NCBI RefSeq assembly: GCF_001570365.1
Contig: NZ_BBYK01000072.1
Coordinates: 1 to 64,000 of the forward strand
Origin: Microtetraspora fusca
Lineage (GTDB): Bacteria > Actinomycetota > Actinomycetes > Streptosporangiales > Streptosporangiaceae
Reading direction: 5' to 3'
DNA: 64,000 nt
Positions 1-9,104 of this stretch are shown piece after piece. The position numbers and the translations under genes were made by a program. Position 1 is the first letter of the stretch. The number at the start of each line of letters is the position of its first letter. A model generated the notes under the pieces. That model had not been told where the DNA came from and made no database searches. It was given only the letters and a program-made list of their open reading frames with translations.

Positions 1-61
1 AGCGCCACCTGAGCCGGCACTTCGCGGTACGGCTGTCCAGACGTGAACCAGGGATGCTTCC

Positions 62-1390
<1,329 letters not shown>

Positions 1391-1726
1391 CTAACCAGGT
1401 CCCACGCTCAAGAGAACAAAGAGCGTTGGGGTAATGAGTCCGTACAGCAGGCCGAAGGCGACGGGATTTCGGGGCCAATTCTGAAAATCACTTTCATCCG
1501 GTGGGGATCGGAGTACGGAAAGGCCGGCGACGAATGGCATAAATAGCGCCATCGCAAGCATCTCCTCGCGCCAGTCATCAAATGGAGGTTTCAAGATGCC
1601 CGTCATGCCCAGTACGAGGAGAAGGACTTCGGTGACCACCGTGGAAGTGGCTGCGCAGATCAGCCAGTACGTCCACCTCGACGGTTTCAGCACGTTGGCC
1701 CTCCCGTTGATGCCGGTCGCCTCCAT
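1391..1726 (-). CDS. Small hypothetical membrane protein
   Basis: A 111-residue protein from ATG 1726; an in-frame start at 1759 is also open. Three hydrophobic stretches are visible: WTYWLICAATSTVVTEVLLLVLG, MLAMALFMPFVAGLSVL and VAFGLLYGLITPTLFVLLSV, giving a predicted three-helix inner-membrane protein with a conserved-looking FDDWREE loop. I do not recognise a family. It lies just downstream of, and slightly overlaps, another small gene on the same strand (1687-1938), so the two may be co-transcribed. Confidence 0.55.
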   Translation of the reverse strand: MEATGINGRANVLKPSRWTYWLICAATSTVVTEVLLLVLGMTGILKPPFDDWREEMLAMALFMPFVAGLSVLRSPPDESDFQNWPRNPVAFGLLYGLITPTLFVLLSVGPG

Positions 1727-1938
1727 ACCCGGTAGTCCGTGCGCCGGCCGAAAGGCCAAGGCCAGGATCCGCTTCGCGGCCCGGGGTGGTATCCGACAAC
1801 GGTCGCCGTGGTGCTGACGCCGTCACGCCGGACGATCGGCTTCTTGAAAAAGCTCCATCCGCCATATACGCCCAGACCAAGGCCTAACACCCTGGTGCGA
1901 CCGATGAACACCTCAGGCGCCACGCCATGCAGTTTCAT
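1687..1938 (-). CDS. Possible small membrane protein, DUF3592-like, perhaps truncated
   Basis: An 83-residue frame from ATG 1938. It has a hydrophobic N-terminal segment (RVLGLGLGVYGGWSFF) followed by RRDGVSTTATVVGYHPGP. That last pattern resembles the start of DUF3592 domains, in which a membrane helix precedes an extracytoplasmic beta domain. The frame then runs into low-value sequence (RRTDYRVWRRPASTGG) and stops after overlapping the next gene by about 40 bases, so a 3' truncation or frameshift is likely. The family assignment is tentative. Confidence 0.35.
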   Translation of the reverse strand: MKLHGVAPEVFIGRTRVLGLGLGVYGGWSFFKKPIVRRDGVSTTATVVGYHPGPRSGSWPWPFGRRTDYRVWRRPASTGGPTC

Positions 1939-2065
1939 GGATATCCCATCGGTCGGGGAGACGTATGGGGAAAAGCGAGCGACGAAACTTGCTCCAGTTT
2001 GCAAGCAGGGGGGCAATGCCCCCTTGGCGGAACCGCGGCCGCAATTCACCGATCTTTGGCAGCTA

Positions 2066-2668
2066 TCAGGGGGCGGGAGCGGAGTGGGCGAGGCGATCCC
2101 AGACCAGACGCCGGCATTCCGCTGACAGACCCTGGTCCCTCATGGCCCTATGTAGCAGGTCAAAATCGCACCCGTGCGCGCTCATATGGTCGAGGAGGGG
2201 GTCGTAACGATCGGCCCTGTCCCGTACGAGTTCCGTAGCCAGCCGTAGTTCCAAACGAACCGCAGGAACTTGGTGCGAGCCACATGCGATCCACACGTAG
2301 TGCTGCCATGGGCCGCGGCCAACGCATTCCATCGCGTCAGAGTCAACCTGCCTCTCAACGGTGCTTATTTCCACCTTGACCCCGTGCACCTCGTACCTGG
2401 TGAAGTACTGCGAGGACTGTGGAAGCCACGAGGCGGCATGAAGGCAGGGGAACGAGGTGAGCGCGGCAGCGAACCGATCCACATCCTCTCGCCGCGCCAC
2501 CAGGAGGTCGATATCCCCGGCAGGAAGCTGAACACCTTGGAGAAGAGCTGCGCTCGTGCCCCCTACGCGGTAAGCGACGTCGGCATCCACGGCTCGCATG
2601 GCAGTGAGCACGGTGTCCAGCGTCGTAGTTATGTCCGCCGCGCGAAGAAATGTTCCACCGTTGTCCAT
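2066..2668 (-). CDS. Nucleotidyltransferase-fold protein
   Basis: About 200 residues from ATG 2668; GTG 2722 is an alternative start. The block YRVGGTSAALLQGVQL followed by AGDIDLLVAR is the G-G/S-x(9-13)-D-x-D signature of the DNA polymerase beta-type nucleotidyltransferase fold, as in AbiEii-like, MNT or KNTase-related proteins. A third acidic position may be the Glu in KVEISTVERQ. The C-terminal half (RLELRLATELVRDRADRYDPLLDHM) is a helical bundle. Proteins of this type include antitoxin or toxin halves and resistance enzymes. No partner toxin such as HEPN lies adjacent, so the role is open. Confidence 0.6.
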   Translation of the reverse strand: MDNGGTFLRAADITTTLDTVLTAMRAVDADVAYRVGGTSAALLQGVQLPAGDIDLLVARREDVDRFAAALTSFPCLHAASWLPQSSQYFTRYEVHGVKVEISTVERQVDSDAMECVGRGPWQHYVWIACGSHQVPAVRLELRLATELVRDRADRYDPLLDHMSAHGCDFDLLHRAMRDQGLSAECRRLVWDRLAHSAPAP

Positions 2669-2844
2669 GACGAGCAGCGTAAGGTCAAGAGGACGCGACA
2701 GAACAGGCGTCACCGGCCACACGCCAGAGCTTCAGATCAACGAATGCATGAGCAAAAGGGGCCGGTTAGAACAGCTCAAACCACGGTTCTCCCTGCTCAA
2801 CGAGGTAGGTGAACGGTTAACACGTCCCGCGACACGATGATCTC

Positions 2845-3261
2845 GTGCAGCGATTCGATGCCGCAGGAGTCGACCTGGTCCCTGGTGAACGGGTCCGAGT
2901 GGCCGAGCAACACCCGCGGGGTGTCATGGTGGAGATCCTCGGTCACGAGGGCATCGGTGCATCGATCGATCGCGCGGCGACCGACAGTCCTTCCGGCGCC
3001 GAACAGGCATGGCTTGGCGAATATCCGACTGTCGGGATAGAGGCGGACGCCGTGGTGCAAGAGATCCGTCGATGGAGTCCACCGGCGTGGGCGCGTCTGA
3101 CGGTTCGAGCTCGGGACCTTCAGTGCTTGCAATGGCCGTGCGACTTCTGCGGCACGCGCCCACCGTCCTCAGCCGTGCTAATCGGTATAGGCCCTGCCGT
3201 CTATCTGGCGCTCGCTTCCCCCACCACGCCGCCCTGGCATACGATCACTCGTCATGACTGA
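2845..3261 (+). CDS. Hypothetical protein, possible remnant
   Basis: 138 residues from GTG 2845 with no good ribosome-binding site. The text GVDLVPGERVRVAEQHPRG, then VEILGHEGIGASIDRAA, then VGIEADAVVQEIRRWSPPAWARLTV reads like a real beta-rich domain with an S1-like VDAVVQ-type strand. A CDFC motif (WPCDFCGT) follows and could belong to a zinc knuckle. The tail after it (AVYLALASPTTPPWHTITRHD) looks unrelated, which suggests a frameshift or a truncated C-terminus. The opposite-strand frame over the same DNA looks less protein-like. No family is firmly recognised. Confidence 0.4.
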   Translation: MQRFDAAGVDLVPGERVRVAEQHPRGVMVEILGHEGIGASIDRAATDSPSGAEQAWLGEYPTVGIEADAVVQEIRRWSPPAWARLTVRARDLQCLQWPCDFCGTRPPSSAVLIGIGPAVYLALASPTTPPWHTITRHD

Positions 3262-3550
3262 CCTCTTTGACAGTCTTTTGGTGCTGCTTCCGCTGGGAGT
3301 CCTTGGACATGCGGCGTATCGCGCATTCCTGAACCCGGGCGATGCCACTGGGATCTTTCGAAGAGGGTTCCTTGCCGCTGGCGTTGTGTTGCTCTTTCTG
3401 CCGCTGGTAGGCGTAGTCCAGATCTTTGGTCGCGACTTCTCTTCCGGCCCAGAGACGTTTGATATCGCGGTGAAGGCAGGGTTCGGAATGCTGCTCGCGG
3501 CGCTCATCTGTGCAGTCGTCGAGCGTAAGCAGGGCCATCATCAGGAATGA
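3254..3550 (+). CDS. Small two- or three-helix membrane protein
   Basis: 98 residues starting MTDLFDSLLVLLPLGVLG. Hydrophobic segments at about 5-25, 38-58 and 70-88 (FLAAGVVLLFLPLVGVVQIF; AGFGMLLAALICAVV) predict an integral membrane protein with a short charged tail. A -10-like tacgat lies at 3240-3245, only about 8 bases before the ATG, so the mRNA may be nearly leaderless. The start overlaps the end of the preceding frame by 8 bases. Function is unknown. Confidence 0.6.
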   Translation: MTDLFDSLLVLLPLGVLGHAAYRAFLNPGDATGIFRRGFLAAGVVLLFLPLVGVVQIFGRDFSSGPETFDIAVKAGFGMLLAALICAVVERKQGHHQE

Positions 3551-3682
3551 ATGCAGGGCCGTGTACTGCAACAGAGGCACACGGCGGCTCGCATCCACAC
3601 CCATTTCCAGCACCCCAGGAGACCAAGTTGTGAGCCCTGACCATGCAGGCTCCCAGGGTGATCGCCCAGCGCTGACGATCGC

Positions 3683-4339
3683 TTACGGGGAAGGCTCAAC
3701 CCACGGAAAACCGTCGGGGTCGGCTGCGGATCGGGCCTGAATCATCGCGTCGTCGTGTCCACGCACGTCACTTAGGAATGGGAATTCCTCGGGAATCACC
3801 CGGATCTTGGCCACCGGCCGGGCCGGCGCCAGTTTGGCCACCTGGCGCTGGCGAACACCTCGTACCGGAGGCTCATGCTCGAACCCCTCGGCGGATAGGA
3901 GATAGACCGTTCCTTCCTGCCATGGGCCGAGGTCGAGCACGGGCCGGCTGATGGAGAAGTAGTAGTAGGGCTCGCCGGCGACGTCCCTACACGAGTTGAC
4001 CATCGACAGCGGATGATCGCGGTTGAGTATCGCGTAGAACATCGGCCAGATGCCGTCCGATGCCGCATAGACGGCTGTGCGATTACCGAAGTCCTCGTTG
4101 TCGTAGGACCGGCGTGGCTCGAAGCGCTCGATCGAGGGATTGTACGAGCCGTGGAGAACGTATCCTGCTTGCTCGGCGACATAACAAAGGAACTGCCACT
4201 TCGGCGCGGCCAAGGTATAGGGAATCGGTTTGTCGGGTCCTTGGGCAACCGCGTCAGCGAGTAACGAGGCGAAGTCGGCCAGGGTCTCGTCGTCCGGGCT
4301 GAAGGGCGGCCGGGGCAGCCAATGGGATGGAAGATCCAC
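3683..4339 (-). CDS. Hypothetical protein, 218 aa
   Basis: Starts at GTG 4339 with gaggcc just upstream. It is a soluble protein rich in aromatic residues (YVLHGSYNPSIERFEPRR, AVYAASDGIWPMFYAILNRD, GEPYYYFSIS). The FEPR and DGIWPMF blocks look strongly conserved, and I have the impression of a recurring actinobacterial hypothetical family, but I cannot name it or assign a reaction. No signal peptide or membrane helix. It is transcribed alone, with non-coding flanks of about 130 and 250 bases. Confidence 0.7.
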   Translation of the reverse strand: MDLPSHWLPRPPFSPDDETLADFASLLADAVAQGPDKPIPYTLAAPKWQFLCYVAEQAGYVLHGSYNPSIERFEPRRSYDNEDFGNRTAVYAASDGIWPMFYAILNRDHPLSMVNSCRDVAGEPYYYFSISRPVLDLGPWQEGTVYLLSAEGFEHEPPVRGVRQRQVAKLAPARPVAKIRVIPEEFPFLSDVRGHDDAMIQARSAADPDGFPWVEPSP

Positions 4340-4586
4340 GGCCTCAACCTACACACCGCGTTCCCTGTGCAAGTCCTGCAGTCGGACCCTGCCGGGACGC
4401 GACACAAGCACATCGGCCCCTCGCCGGGAACGATCATTGAAGGTGCTTCGCCAGAGGATGCTGCCCCGAGCGCCGGTGAAGATCAGGGCGTCGTCCTCTG
4501 GATTGGTGAAGCCGTCAAGGACGGCACTCCGCGCCGCCTCGCGGCCCTGCGTCCGATTGGCGGCCGGGCTGCCCTGCGGCTCGGCA

Positions 4587-5003
4587 TCAATGGGAAGAGG
4601 CGGTCGATTCGGTTCGGGCGTTCCACACCGCTCGCTTGAAGTCGGGACAGTCCGTCAGAGGCTCGTGGTCACAGGTCGCGGCGTGGTCGAGAGCGTCGCG
4701 CAACCGGATCAACTGGTCGATGCGCTGGTTCAACTCCCCGGCTTTGACCGCCATCTTTTCGCGTATCTCCCGGTCACCGGGGCCCGCTCCCAGAAATGAG
4801 CCGATTTCGGCGATCCCGAAGCCGGCGCTGCGTGCGCACATGATCAGTCCGAGGCGTTCCAGCACCTCGGGTCGGTAGGCGCGGCGCAGACCGTTGCGGG
4901 CTGCGCTGGAGATGAGACCTTTGCGCTCGTAGAACCGCAGCGCCGAAGGGGCCAGCCCGGTGTGCTCGGCGACCTCGCCGATATCCAGAAGCGTCTCGTC
5001 CAC
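4587..5003 (-). CDS. MerR-family transcriptional regulator
   Basis: 138 residues from GTG 5003, preceded by aggaag at 8-base spacing; the open frame extends upstream but through the operator. It has an N-terminal MerR helix-turn-helix (LLDIGEVAEHTGLAPSALRFYERKGLI) and then the usual long coiled dimerisation helix (REKMAVKAGELNQRIDQLIRLRDALDHAATC). The C-terminus has CDHEPLTDCPDF, a Cys pair of the kind used for metal or redox sensing in some MerR subgroups. It is divergent from a metallo-beta-lactamase-fold gene, and a perfect 20-bp palindrome lies between them, so it very probably controls that gene and itself. Confidence 0.92.
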   Translation of the reverse strand: MDETLLDIGEVAEHTGLAPSALRFYERKGLISSAARNGLRRAYRPEVLERLGLIMCARSAGFGIAEIGSFLGAGPGDREIREKMAVKAGELNQRIDQLIRLRDALDHAATCDHEPLTDCPDFKRAVWNARTESTASSH

Positions 5004-5026
5004 GTCGGTGACTTCCTGTCTCCTTG

Positions 5027-5046
5027 ACTTGAACCGCGGTTCAAGT
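5027..5046. promoter_or_regulatory. MerR operator, perfect 20-bp palindrome
   Basis: The sequence acttgaaccgcggttcaagt is a complete inverted repeat centred between the divergent MerR and hydrolase genes. It overlaps the 3' end of a ttgact -35 hexamer (5024-5029) of the rightward promoter. A -10-like region follows about 19-20 bases later (near 5049-5055), the long spacer typical of MerR-activated promoters. The right-hand ATG at 5062 is then very close to the transcription start. Confidence 0.8.
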
Positions 5047-5061
5047 TGCAGTCTAGGGCGC

Positions 5062-5868
5062 ATGAAGATCCATCACCTGAACGTCGGGTCGCTGCGGGAG
5101 GTCGAGCCGACCTACAGCGCCCTCAGTCCCATGCCGGTTGTGTGCCACGCTCTGCTGGTCGAAACCGATGACGCCGGCCTTGTGCTGGTGGAGGCCGGCC
5201 TCGGGCTGGACGATGTCCGGCGGCCCGAGGAGTCGCTGGCCGCCGACTGGGTCACGCTGACCGAACCGCTTCTGGACGCAGATGAGACCGCCATCCGCCA
5301 GGTCGTTCGTCTCGGGTATGACCCCGCGGATGTTCGCGACATCGTGGTCACGCACCTGGACGTGGACCACTCCGGCGGGCTGCCTGACTTCCCGCAGGCG
5401 AGGGTTCATGTATTGGAAGCCGAATACAGGACCGCACTGGCCGAGGCTCCGAGCCGCCGCTACCGCCCCGCCCACTGGGCGCACGATCCGCACTGGATCA
5501 CCTATGGCAGCGACGGTGGTCAGGACTGGTTCGGGTTCCCCGGCGCGCGTCCGCTGGAGGGCCTGCCGCCGGAGATCCTGCTGGTGCCGCTCGGCGGTCA
5601 CACCGCGGGTCACGCCGGAGTAGCCGTACGCCATGACGACCGATGGCTGCTGCACGCGGGCGACGCCTACTTCTACCACCGTGAACTGGACGACGACACC
5701 CCGCACGGGCATCCGCTCATGGACATCGTGCAGCACGAATCCCAGGTAGACCAGGCGGCCCGCGTCGCCACCCAGGACCGGCTGCGCGCGCTCGTGCGTG
5801 AACACGGCGACGAGGTGACCGTCGTATCCGCGCATGATCCGTGGGAGTTCGCCCGCGTCCGATCATGA
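5062..5868 (+). CDS. MBL-fold metallo-hydrolase
   Basis: 268 residues. The metal site motif is THLDVDHSGG (H-x-D-x-D-H variant of HxHxDH). Further ligands are the His in GGHTAGHAG, the Asp in LHAGDAYF, and a late His in VSAHDPWEF. The overall order resembles N-acyl-homoserine lactonase/AttM-like and related hydrolases, but the first HxH is HLD here, so the substrate should not be inferred. No signal peptide. It is divergent from the MerR regulator at 4587-5003 and probably induced through the palindrome at 5027-5046. The start at ATG 5062 follows the operator by 15 bases, implying a very short 5' leader. Confidence 0.88.
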   Translation: MKIHHLNVGSLREVEPTYSALSPMPVVCHALLVETDDAGLVLVEAGLGLDDVRRPEESLAADWVTLTEPLLDADETAIRQVVRLGYDPADVRDIVVTHLDVDHSGGLPDFPQARVHVLEAEYRTALAEAPSRRYRPAHWAHDPHWITYGSDGGQDWFGFPGARPLEGLPPEILLVPLGGHTAGHAGVAVRHDDRWLLHAGDAYFYHRELDDDTPHGHPLMDIVQHESQVDQAARVATQDRLRALVREHGDEVTVVSAHDPWEFARVRS

Positions 5869-5970
5869 CCTTCGGGCGCATCCAGATGGCGGCGGCGCGA
5901 GGAGGCCGTGATCGAGGTGTGGAACAAGGAATCTGGCAGGAACTCATCGCCTGGTCGCATCGCGGCGCGT

Positions 5971-6417
5971 CTACTCGACCGCGTCGGCATTGAAAGGCTG
6001 GGTGCCCTCCACAGCGTCCCACCGCCCCGCCAGAGGCATCAGGTCGATGATCCGTACGCTCTTGATGCCGCTCTCGGTCGGCGACAGAACCCGGATCCGC
6101 GGGTGGTAATCGAACAAGATCTGGCGGCAGCGTCCACACGGTCCGACGGGTCCGCGTCCCTCGTCTCCCACCGCGACGATCGCCGACAGCTCCCGTGCTC
6201 CGTGAGCGCGGGCATTTCCGAGGGTCACCAACTCGGCACACGGACCACCGGTGAAGTGGAAGAGGTTGATGCCGCCGTGGATGCGGCCCTCTTGATCACG
6301 TACGGCAGCGCCCATGCTGTGGACCAGCCCCTCGCCGTGCGAATCCACAATCCGGCGAGCGTGCTCGATCAGTTCCATGTCGTCGCTGGTCAGGTCAGAA
6401 CAGGGGAATGCCGGCAT
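5971..6417 (-). CDS. Cytidine deaminase-like protein
   Basis: 148 residues from ATG 6417, preceded by a ggagg element at good spacing. The zinc site is visible as GGPCAELVTLGNA (catalytic Glu in C-A-E) and GPCGRCRQILFDYHP (P-C-x-x-C). This is the layout of small tetrameric cytidine deaminases and blasticidin-S deaminase-like enzymes, which hydrolyse the exocyclic amine of a pyrimidine nucleoside. The first zinc ligand is Cys (CAE), as in homotetrameric enzymes. It stands alone, convergent with the MBL gene and divergent from a methyltransferase gene. Confidence 0.88.
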   Translation of the reverse strand: MPAFPCSDLTSDDMELIEHARRIVDSHGEGLVHSMGAAVRDQEGRIHGGINLFHFTGGPCAELVTLGNARAHGARELSAIVAVGDEGRGPVGPCGRCRQILFDYHPRIRVLSPTESGIKSVRIIDLMPLAGRWDAVEGTQPFNADAVE

Positions 6418-6659
6418 TGGGCGCCTCCGCAGCACATGAGACTGAACGTCCGAGAACTATCCCGCCGAGCGGTGCCGAGGGCGATTCGATTTATCCTCAC
6501 TTGTGGTCCTTTGCGCCTCAGGTCACGCCTGGTCCCCGCTTGCGGGTGAACCGGTGCATGTGTGGATCAAGGACGTCGGCGGGTTCGTCGAGTCGTCGAG
6601 CGCCCCGCGGCCATGGCAGGATGAGCGGCTTTAACCGAGCCGCAGAGAGGCATCCGCCC

Positions 6660-7313
6660 GTGTCCGACCTTGACAGCCAGGTTTCCTACTGGGATGCCGT
6701 CGCGGCCACGAAGACGTTCACTCACCCGCTCCATCTGGCCTGGCTCGACGGGATCGGCGCGAACGCCGCGATCCTCGACTACGGATGCGGATACGGCCGC
6801 ACCATGGAGGAGCTGGAACAGCATGGCTTTCACGACCTCGCGGGCGTGGACACCTCACCAGAAATGGTCAAGCGGGCACGTGGTCCGCACCCCGCCATGC
6901 GCTTCGCGGTCTTGGACGCACCGCCCGTTTCGCCCTTCCCGGACGCGAGCTTTGACGCGGTCCTGCTCTTCGCCGTGCTGACCTGCGTCCCCGGTGATGA
7001 AGCCCAACATCGGTTGATCGCCGAGCTGAACCGCGTCCTCAAGCCCGGCGGGATCCTCTACATCAGCGATCTCCTGCTGCAAGACGACGAACGCAACCGC
7101 AGCCGCTACGACCGGTATGTGCAGGACTACGGCTGTTATGGCGTGTTCGAAACAGGCGACGGTGCCGTCTGCCGCCATCACTCCCGCGAGTGGCTCTCCG
7201 CTCTGCTCGTCGGGTTCGAACCCATCGACGCCCGAACCATCACGGTGTCCACCATGAACGGGCACGAATCAACAGGGATCCAGATTCTCGCCCGTAAGCC
7301 GATGGTGACGTAA
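6660..7313 (+). CDS. SAM-dependent class I methyltransferase
   Basis: 217 residues from GTG 6660, which follows an agagagg element; ATG 6621 upstream is an alternative start without a clear ribosome-binding site. Motif I is ILDYGCGYGRTMEEL, the acidic end of strand 2 is AGVDTSPEMV, and motif III/post-I is LNRVLKPGGILYISDLL, all typical of Methyltransf_11/25-type small-molecule enzymes. The substrate is unknown. There is no operon partner. Confidence 0.88.
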   Translation: MSDLDSQVSYWDAVAATKTFTHPLHLAWLDGIGANAAILDYGCGYGRTMEELEQHGFHDLAGVDTSPEMVKRARGPHPAMRFAVLDAPPVSPFPDASFDAVLLFAVLTCVPGDEAQHRLIAELNRVLKPGGILYISDLLLQDDERNRSRYDRYVQDYGCYGVFETGDGAVCRHHSREWLSALLVGFEPIDARTITVSTMNGHESTGIQILARKPMVT

Positions 7314-7621
7314 GCGCAGATCAGATCCGCACGTATGACGACTACCGGTCATCCTGGGGGAGAGCGCCAGCGACTCGATTCGACGGCAAGGGCATCCGAG
7401 CGCGGTGCCGTCTGATCTCGATCGCGCGCTGGAGGCCCTTTACACGGCCTTCTCCCCGTACCCGCTGCGGGAGAAGGTGGAAGTCCGTGACCGCTGCGTG
7501 TCATCCGAAGGGGGGCCGGGCTGCACGCTCGGCGGCGAAGGCCCGGGTCGCCTTGGCGGTGGATCGGTCGCGTGCGGCGGCGAGGGCGAAAATTGTCGGA
7601 CGGCTTCGCTAGGTTTCCGCC
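7314..7621. other. Non-coding interval
   Basis: About 308 bases before the alpha/beta hydrolase. I see no gene, tRNA or strong hairpin. The last 40 bases (aattgtcgg and following, near 7590) are locally A/T-richer and probably hold the hydrolase promoter. Confidence 0.3.
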
Positions 7622-8314
7622 ATGGCGGAATTCGTATTGGTTGCCGGGGCGTGGCTGGGAGCGTGGGCCTGGGACGAGGTGGTGCCGGAGCTGCGCGCGG
7701 CGGGCCATGGCGCCCACCCGTTGACGCTCTCCGGCCTCGCCGAGAAGCGAGGCGTGCCGGCCGGTCAGCAGACCCACGTCCGGGACATCGTCGATCTGGT
7801 CGAACGGCTCGACCTGCGTGAGGTCGTCGTGGTCGGGCACAGCTACTCGGGCATCCCGGTGGGGCAGGCCGCGGAGCGGATCGGGGACCGGTTGGCTCGC
7901 GCGGTCTTCGTGGACTCGAACGTTCCGAGGCCTGGGGCGGCGTTCGTCACCCACCCGTACGGCCGGGTGGTGGTGGAGTCGATCGCCGAGAATCAGGGTT
8001 TCTGGCCGCCGCTGACCGCGGCGGACTACGACGGCCAGGGGCTCACCACCGAACAGATCGCCCGGATCGTGGCCGGCTCGACGCCGCACCCGGGGGCGAC
8101 GCTGACCGAGGAGGCCGTGCTGGAGCGGCCGCTCGGCGAGCTGCCGGCGACGTATATCAAGTGCCTGCTCGACGGCGACAAGCCGACCGAGGACGTGGTC
8201 GAGTTGCTGACCAGTGAGAACTGGCGGCTCGTCGAGATGGACACCGGCCACTGGCCGATGTTCTCCCAGCCGCGCGAGCTCGCACGGATCCTGCTCGACG
8301 CCGCCACCACGTGA
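7622..8314 (+). CDS. Alpha/beta-fold hydrolase
   Basis: 230 residues starting MAEFVLVAGAWLGAWAWDEV, the HGxx-type oxyanion region being represented by AGAWLGAW. The nucleophile elbow is VVVGHSYSGIPVG (Ser in GHSYSG) and the catalytic His lies in DTGHWPMF near the C-terminus. This layout is that of esterase/haloalkane dehalogenase/hydroxynitrile-lyase-like small hydrolases. It is monocistronic and convergent with a MarR gene. The substrate is not deducible. Confidence 0.9.
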   Translation: MAEFVLVAGAWLGAWAWDEVVPELRAAGHGAHPLTLSGLAEKRGVPAGQQTHVRDIVDLVERLDLREVVVVGHSYSGIPVGQAAERIGDRLARAVFVDSNVPRPGAAFVTHPYGRVVVESIAENQGFWPPLTAADYDGQGLTTEQIARIVAGSTPHPGATLTEEAVLERPLGELPATYIKCLLDGDKPTEDVVELLTSENWRLVEMDTGHWPMFSQPRELARILLDAATT

Positions 8315-8397
8315 GCCCGCGCTCGTAACGACCTGCCGACAGCGGCCGGACAGAGTCTCGCTCCGTCGGGAACTCTCGCCGGTCCGCTGCGGCTCGG

Positions 8398-8566
8398 TCA
8401 GAATGCGATGTCCGGATAGCGGCTCCTCATCACGCCGAAGTAGGCTTCGGGCCCCCCTTCCATGTGCTCGGGAAGTTCGTCCATGAAGGCCCGCAGCAGC
8501 GGGGTCGCGTTGTGCCGGTGCAGGTCCTCCTGCCTGTCACGCGTCGGGATCCGCTTGGGGTGGAGA
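8398..8566 (-). pseudogene. C-terminal fragment of an unidentified protein
   Basis: Immediately after the MarR stop codon, another frame of the same strand stays open and reads as convincing protein: HPKRIPTRDRQEDLHRH, then TPLLRAFMDELPEHMEGG, then AYFGVMRSRYPDIAF and a TGA at 8398-8400. No start codon with a ribosome-binding site exists for it, and its upstream end merges into the MarR gene. I read it as the leftover 3' end of a gene whose front was removed when the MarR gene came to lie here. The family is not recognised. Confidence 0.4.
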
Positions 8567-9055
8567 TCAGCGGTTGTGCGTCGCGTTCGATCGCTGAGTG
8601 GGGCGCCGATCGAGTGGAGATCTCTCGGTGATCTCTTCGCGGGGCAGTCGGTAGAGCGCCTGCAGGGCGCGGAGGAAGCCGTGACGGTCCGCCTCGGGCA
8701 GGCGGGCGAGCAGGCGCTCCTCGTTGGCCTGGATCTCGGCCCGCACCGATCCGCGCACCTTGCGGCCCTCGTCGGTGATCGTGAGGATCCTCGCCCGGCG
8801 GTCGCGAGGGTCCGGTTCGCGGGTGATCAGCCCGGCCGCCTGAAGTCTGTCGAGGGTGCTGATGATGCGGGTCTTGTCGGCGCCGATCGCTTCGGCGAGG
8901 GCGGCCTGGGTGCGTACCGAACCGTCGTCCAGCGCGCCGAGCACGGCGTAGCCCCACATCGAGACTCCATGTGCCGCGAGCACCGGTAGTTCCGCCGCGA
9001 TGAGCGACTGCAAAAGAGGATGCAGCATCTCGGCGATGTCGCGGCGGCCCGTCAC
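8567..9055 (-). CDS. MarR-family transcriptional regulator
   Basis: 162 residues from GTG 9055; an ATG at 9103 is also in frame but lies inside the repeated operator-like DNA. Winged-helix core: QAALAEAIGADKTRIISTLDRLQAAGLITREPDPRDRRARILTIT, including the DPRDRRAR wing typical of MarR. Helical dimerisation segments flank it. It is divergent from a TIGR03086/RidA operon starting at 9104 and probably represses it together with itself. Confidence 0.9.
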   Translation of the reverse strand: MTGRRDIAEMLHPLLQSLIAAELPVLAAHGVSMWGYAVLGALDDGSVRTQAALAEAIGADKTRIISTLDRLQAAGLITREPDPRDRRARILTITDEGRKVRGSVRAEIQANEERLLARLPEADRHGFLRALQALYRLPREEITERSPLDRRPTQRSNATHNR

Positions 9056-9076
9056 AGGTCCAAGATACCCAGTTGA

Positions 9077-9104
9077 CAGATCATAAGCAGGGATGCAGAT
9101 CATA
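9077..9104. promoter_or_regulatory. 9-bp direct repeat, candidate MarR operator
   Basis: The 9-mer cagatcata occurs exactly at 9077-9085 and 9096-9104, 19 bases apart start to start. It sits between the divergent MarR and TIGR03086 genes and overlaps a ttgaca hexamer (9073-9078). Two same-face copies this close to both starts suggest a regulator binding site. The assignment to the adjacent MarR protein is inference. Confidence 0.45.

Noticed and set aside
2797-3132. Leftward 111-codon frame over the possible S1-like gene
   Set aside because: Arg/His-rich text without domain-like blocks; the rightward frame at 2845 has better strand-like motifs and a CxxC.
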